This document shows, piece after piece, positions 12,672 to 13,052 of a stretch of DNA of 13,052 bases. A program made the translations under genes and the position numbers. How positions within the stretch are numbered: the stretch's first letter is position 1; every line of letters starts with the position of its first letter. Under the pieces are notes generated by a model. That model saw nothing but the letters and a program-made list of their open reading frames with translations. It did no database searches and was not told where the DNA came from. The stretch is from contig CAMAYM010000072.1 of assembly GCA_945862495.1 (NCBI GenBank), positions 1-13,052 of the forward strand. The letters run 5' to 3'. The DNA is from Bordetella parapertussis (GTDB taxonomy: Bacteria; Pseudomonadota; Gammaproteobacteria; Burkholderiales; Burkholderiaceae_B).

Positions 12672-12896
12672 TTAGAACTCTCCGCGTGCGCGTGCCCGCA
12701 GTCGCTCGAAGTAAGCGGGCGTAATAGGATCGCACAGAGGCGAATTTAGGCCAGCAAGCAATTGCTCACGTAGCCACGCACGGTCTTGATGAACCTGAAA
12801 GCTATTTGATTGGTAATCATCCTCATCGTTAGCCTCACGCTTGTAAGGCTTTGGTTCTGATAAGGTATTTTGGGTATAAGGCAGGTACGGTGGCAT
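12672..12896 (-). CDS. ParD-like antitoxin of the adjacent toxin
   Basis: A 74-residue antitoxin from the ATG at 12894-12896. The frame is open further, to a TTG at 12959, but AGGAG at 12907-12911 is placed for the ATG. The C-terminal half DRAWLREQLLAGLNSPLCDPITPAYFERLRARARGEF is ParD-like, with the LRxxLxxGL core that binds the toxin, and it parallels the orphan antitoxin at 11936-12172. The N-terminal part (PPYLPYTQNTLSEPKPYKRE) is polar and proline-rich, and no ribbon-helix-helix domain is obvious, so DNA binding is doubtful. It overlaps nothing and sits one base before the toxin's TTG. Pair assignment is strong from position; family name is moderate. Confidence 0.72.
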   Translation of the reverse strand: MPPYLPYTQNTLSEPKPYKREANDEDDYQSNSFQVHQDRAWLREQLLAGLNSPLCDPITPAYFERLRARARGEF

Positions 12897-12906
12897 GGCT
12901 TTTGAG

Positions 12907-12911
12907 CTCCT
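12907..12911 (-). promoter_or_regulatory. Ribosome binding site deciding the antitoxin start
   Basis: AGGAG on the minus strand, ten bases before the ATG at 12896. It favours this ATG over the upstream TTG at 12959. Confidence 0.55.
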
Positions 12912-12983
12912 GAATAGGCCTTCAATTCTGAATGTTTTTTGGCTTAAAGTCTGTTTCAAGAGGTAACGAAATGGATGACGAAT

Positions 12984-13044
12984 CGTCCCGTAACTGGACG
13001 CTCGGGGTTTCGTTCGTTCGAAAGGACGTTCGTAACCAGTAAAC
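12984..13044. repeat. Clustered short inverted repeats upstream of the antitoxin-toxin pair
   Basis: CGTAACTGGACGC (12989-13001) is an inverted relative of the ACATCCAGTTACAG ends of the two long repeats. TTTCG and CGAAA (13008-13012, 13019-13023) form a perfect stem with a 6-base loop, and ACTGG at about 12993 faces CCAGT at about 13036. No gene is seen here before the window ends. It may hold the promoter/operator of the pair or another recombination end. Confidence 0.35.
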
Positions 13045-13052
13045 GGTGTGCT

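Noticed and set aside
12897..12959. 21-codon N-terminal extension of the antitoxin from a TTG
   Set aside because: The downstream ATG has AGGAG at a usable distance, whereas the TTG has no clear SD.

Overview
The window looks like a chromosomal stretch of a betaproteobacterium, probably Burkholderiales. This is inferred from the style of the galE, family III CoA-transferase, acyl-CoA dehydrogenase and GNAT proteins, from the moderate GC content, and from a sequence resembling the 3' end of a betaproteobacterial tRNA-Phe. No rRNA, intact tRNA or CRISPR is present. Most genes lie on the minus strand; only the glutathione S-transferase and the GNAT acetyltransferase are on the plus strand.

Layout on increasing coordinates: the N-terminal 170 residues of UDP-glucose 4-epimerase (galE, cut by the window start); an operon of a Tat-exported patatin-like phospholipase followed by a secreted lipase-type alpha/beta hydrolase; a GST (plus); two exported proteins in tandem, a TPR/Sel1 protein and an LprI-Ltp fusion; a two-gene operon of family III CoA-transferase and an acyl-CoA-dehydrogenase homologue; a START/AHSA1-like protein; an exported YtcJ-like amidohydrolase; a GNAT enzyme (plus); and a small accessory region with an AlaX-type editing protein, two antitoxin-like proteins and a RelE/ParE-type toxin.

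The best metabolic lead is 5510-7915. The acyl-CoA dehydrogenase homologue lacks a glutamate at both usual catalytic-base positions. It carries Arg84 and Gln246, which, as recalled from the literature, are the diagnostic residues of 3-sulfinopropionyl-CoA desulfinase. The neighbouring CoA-transferase fits the activating enzyme (succinyl-CoA:3-sulfinopropionate CoA-transferase). Together they would turn 3-sulfinopropionate into succinyl-CoA and sulfite, part of organosulfur (3,3'-dithiodipropionate / 3-mercaptopropionate) catabolism.

The best candidate for something undescribed is 11137-13052. Two direct repeats of about 111 bp each contain a hairpin shaped like an anticodon arm, a tRNA 3'-end-like segment ending in CCA, a terminator and the motif ACATCCAGTTACAG. 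Each repeat lies just downstream of a two-gene cassette. One cassette is a conventional antitoxin-toxin pair. The other has an antitoxin with a related C-terminal module, but its partner is an AlaX-type tRNA-editing domain instead of a toxin. This resembles serial integration of small cassettes at a tRNA gene, but no recombinase is visible here.
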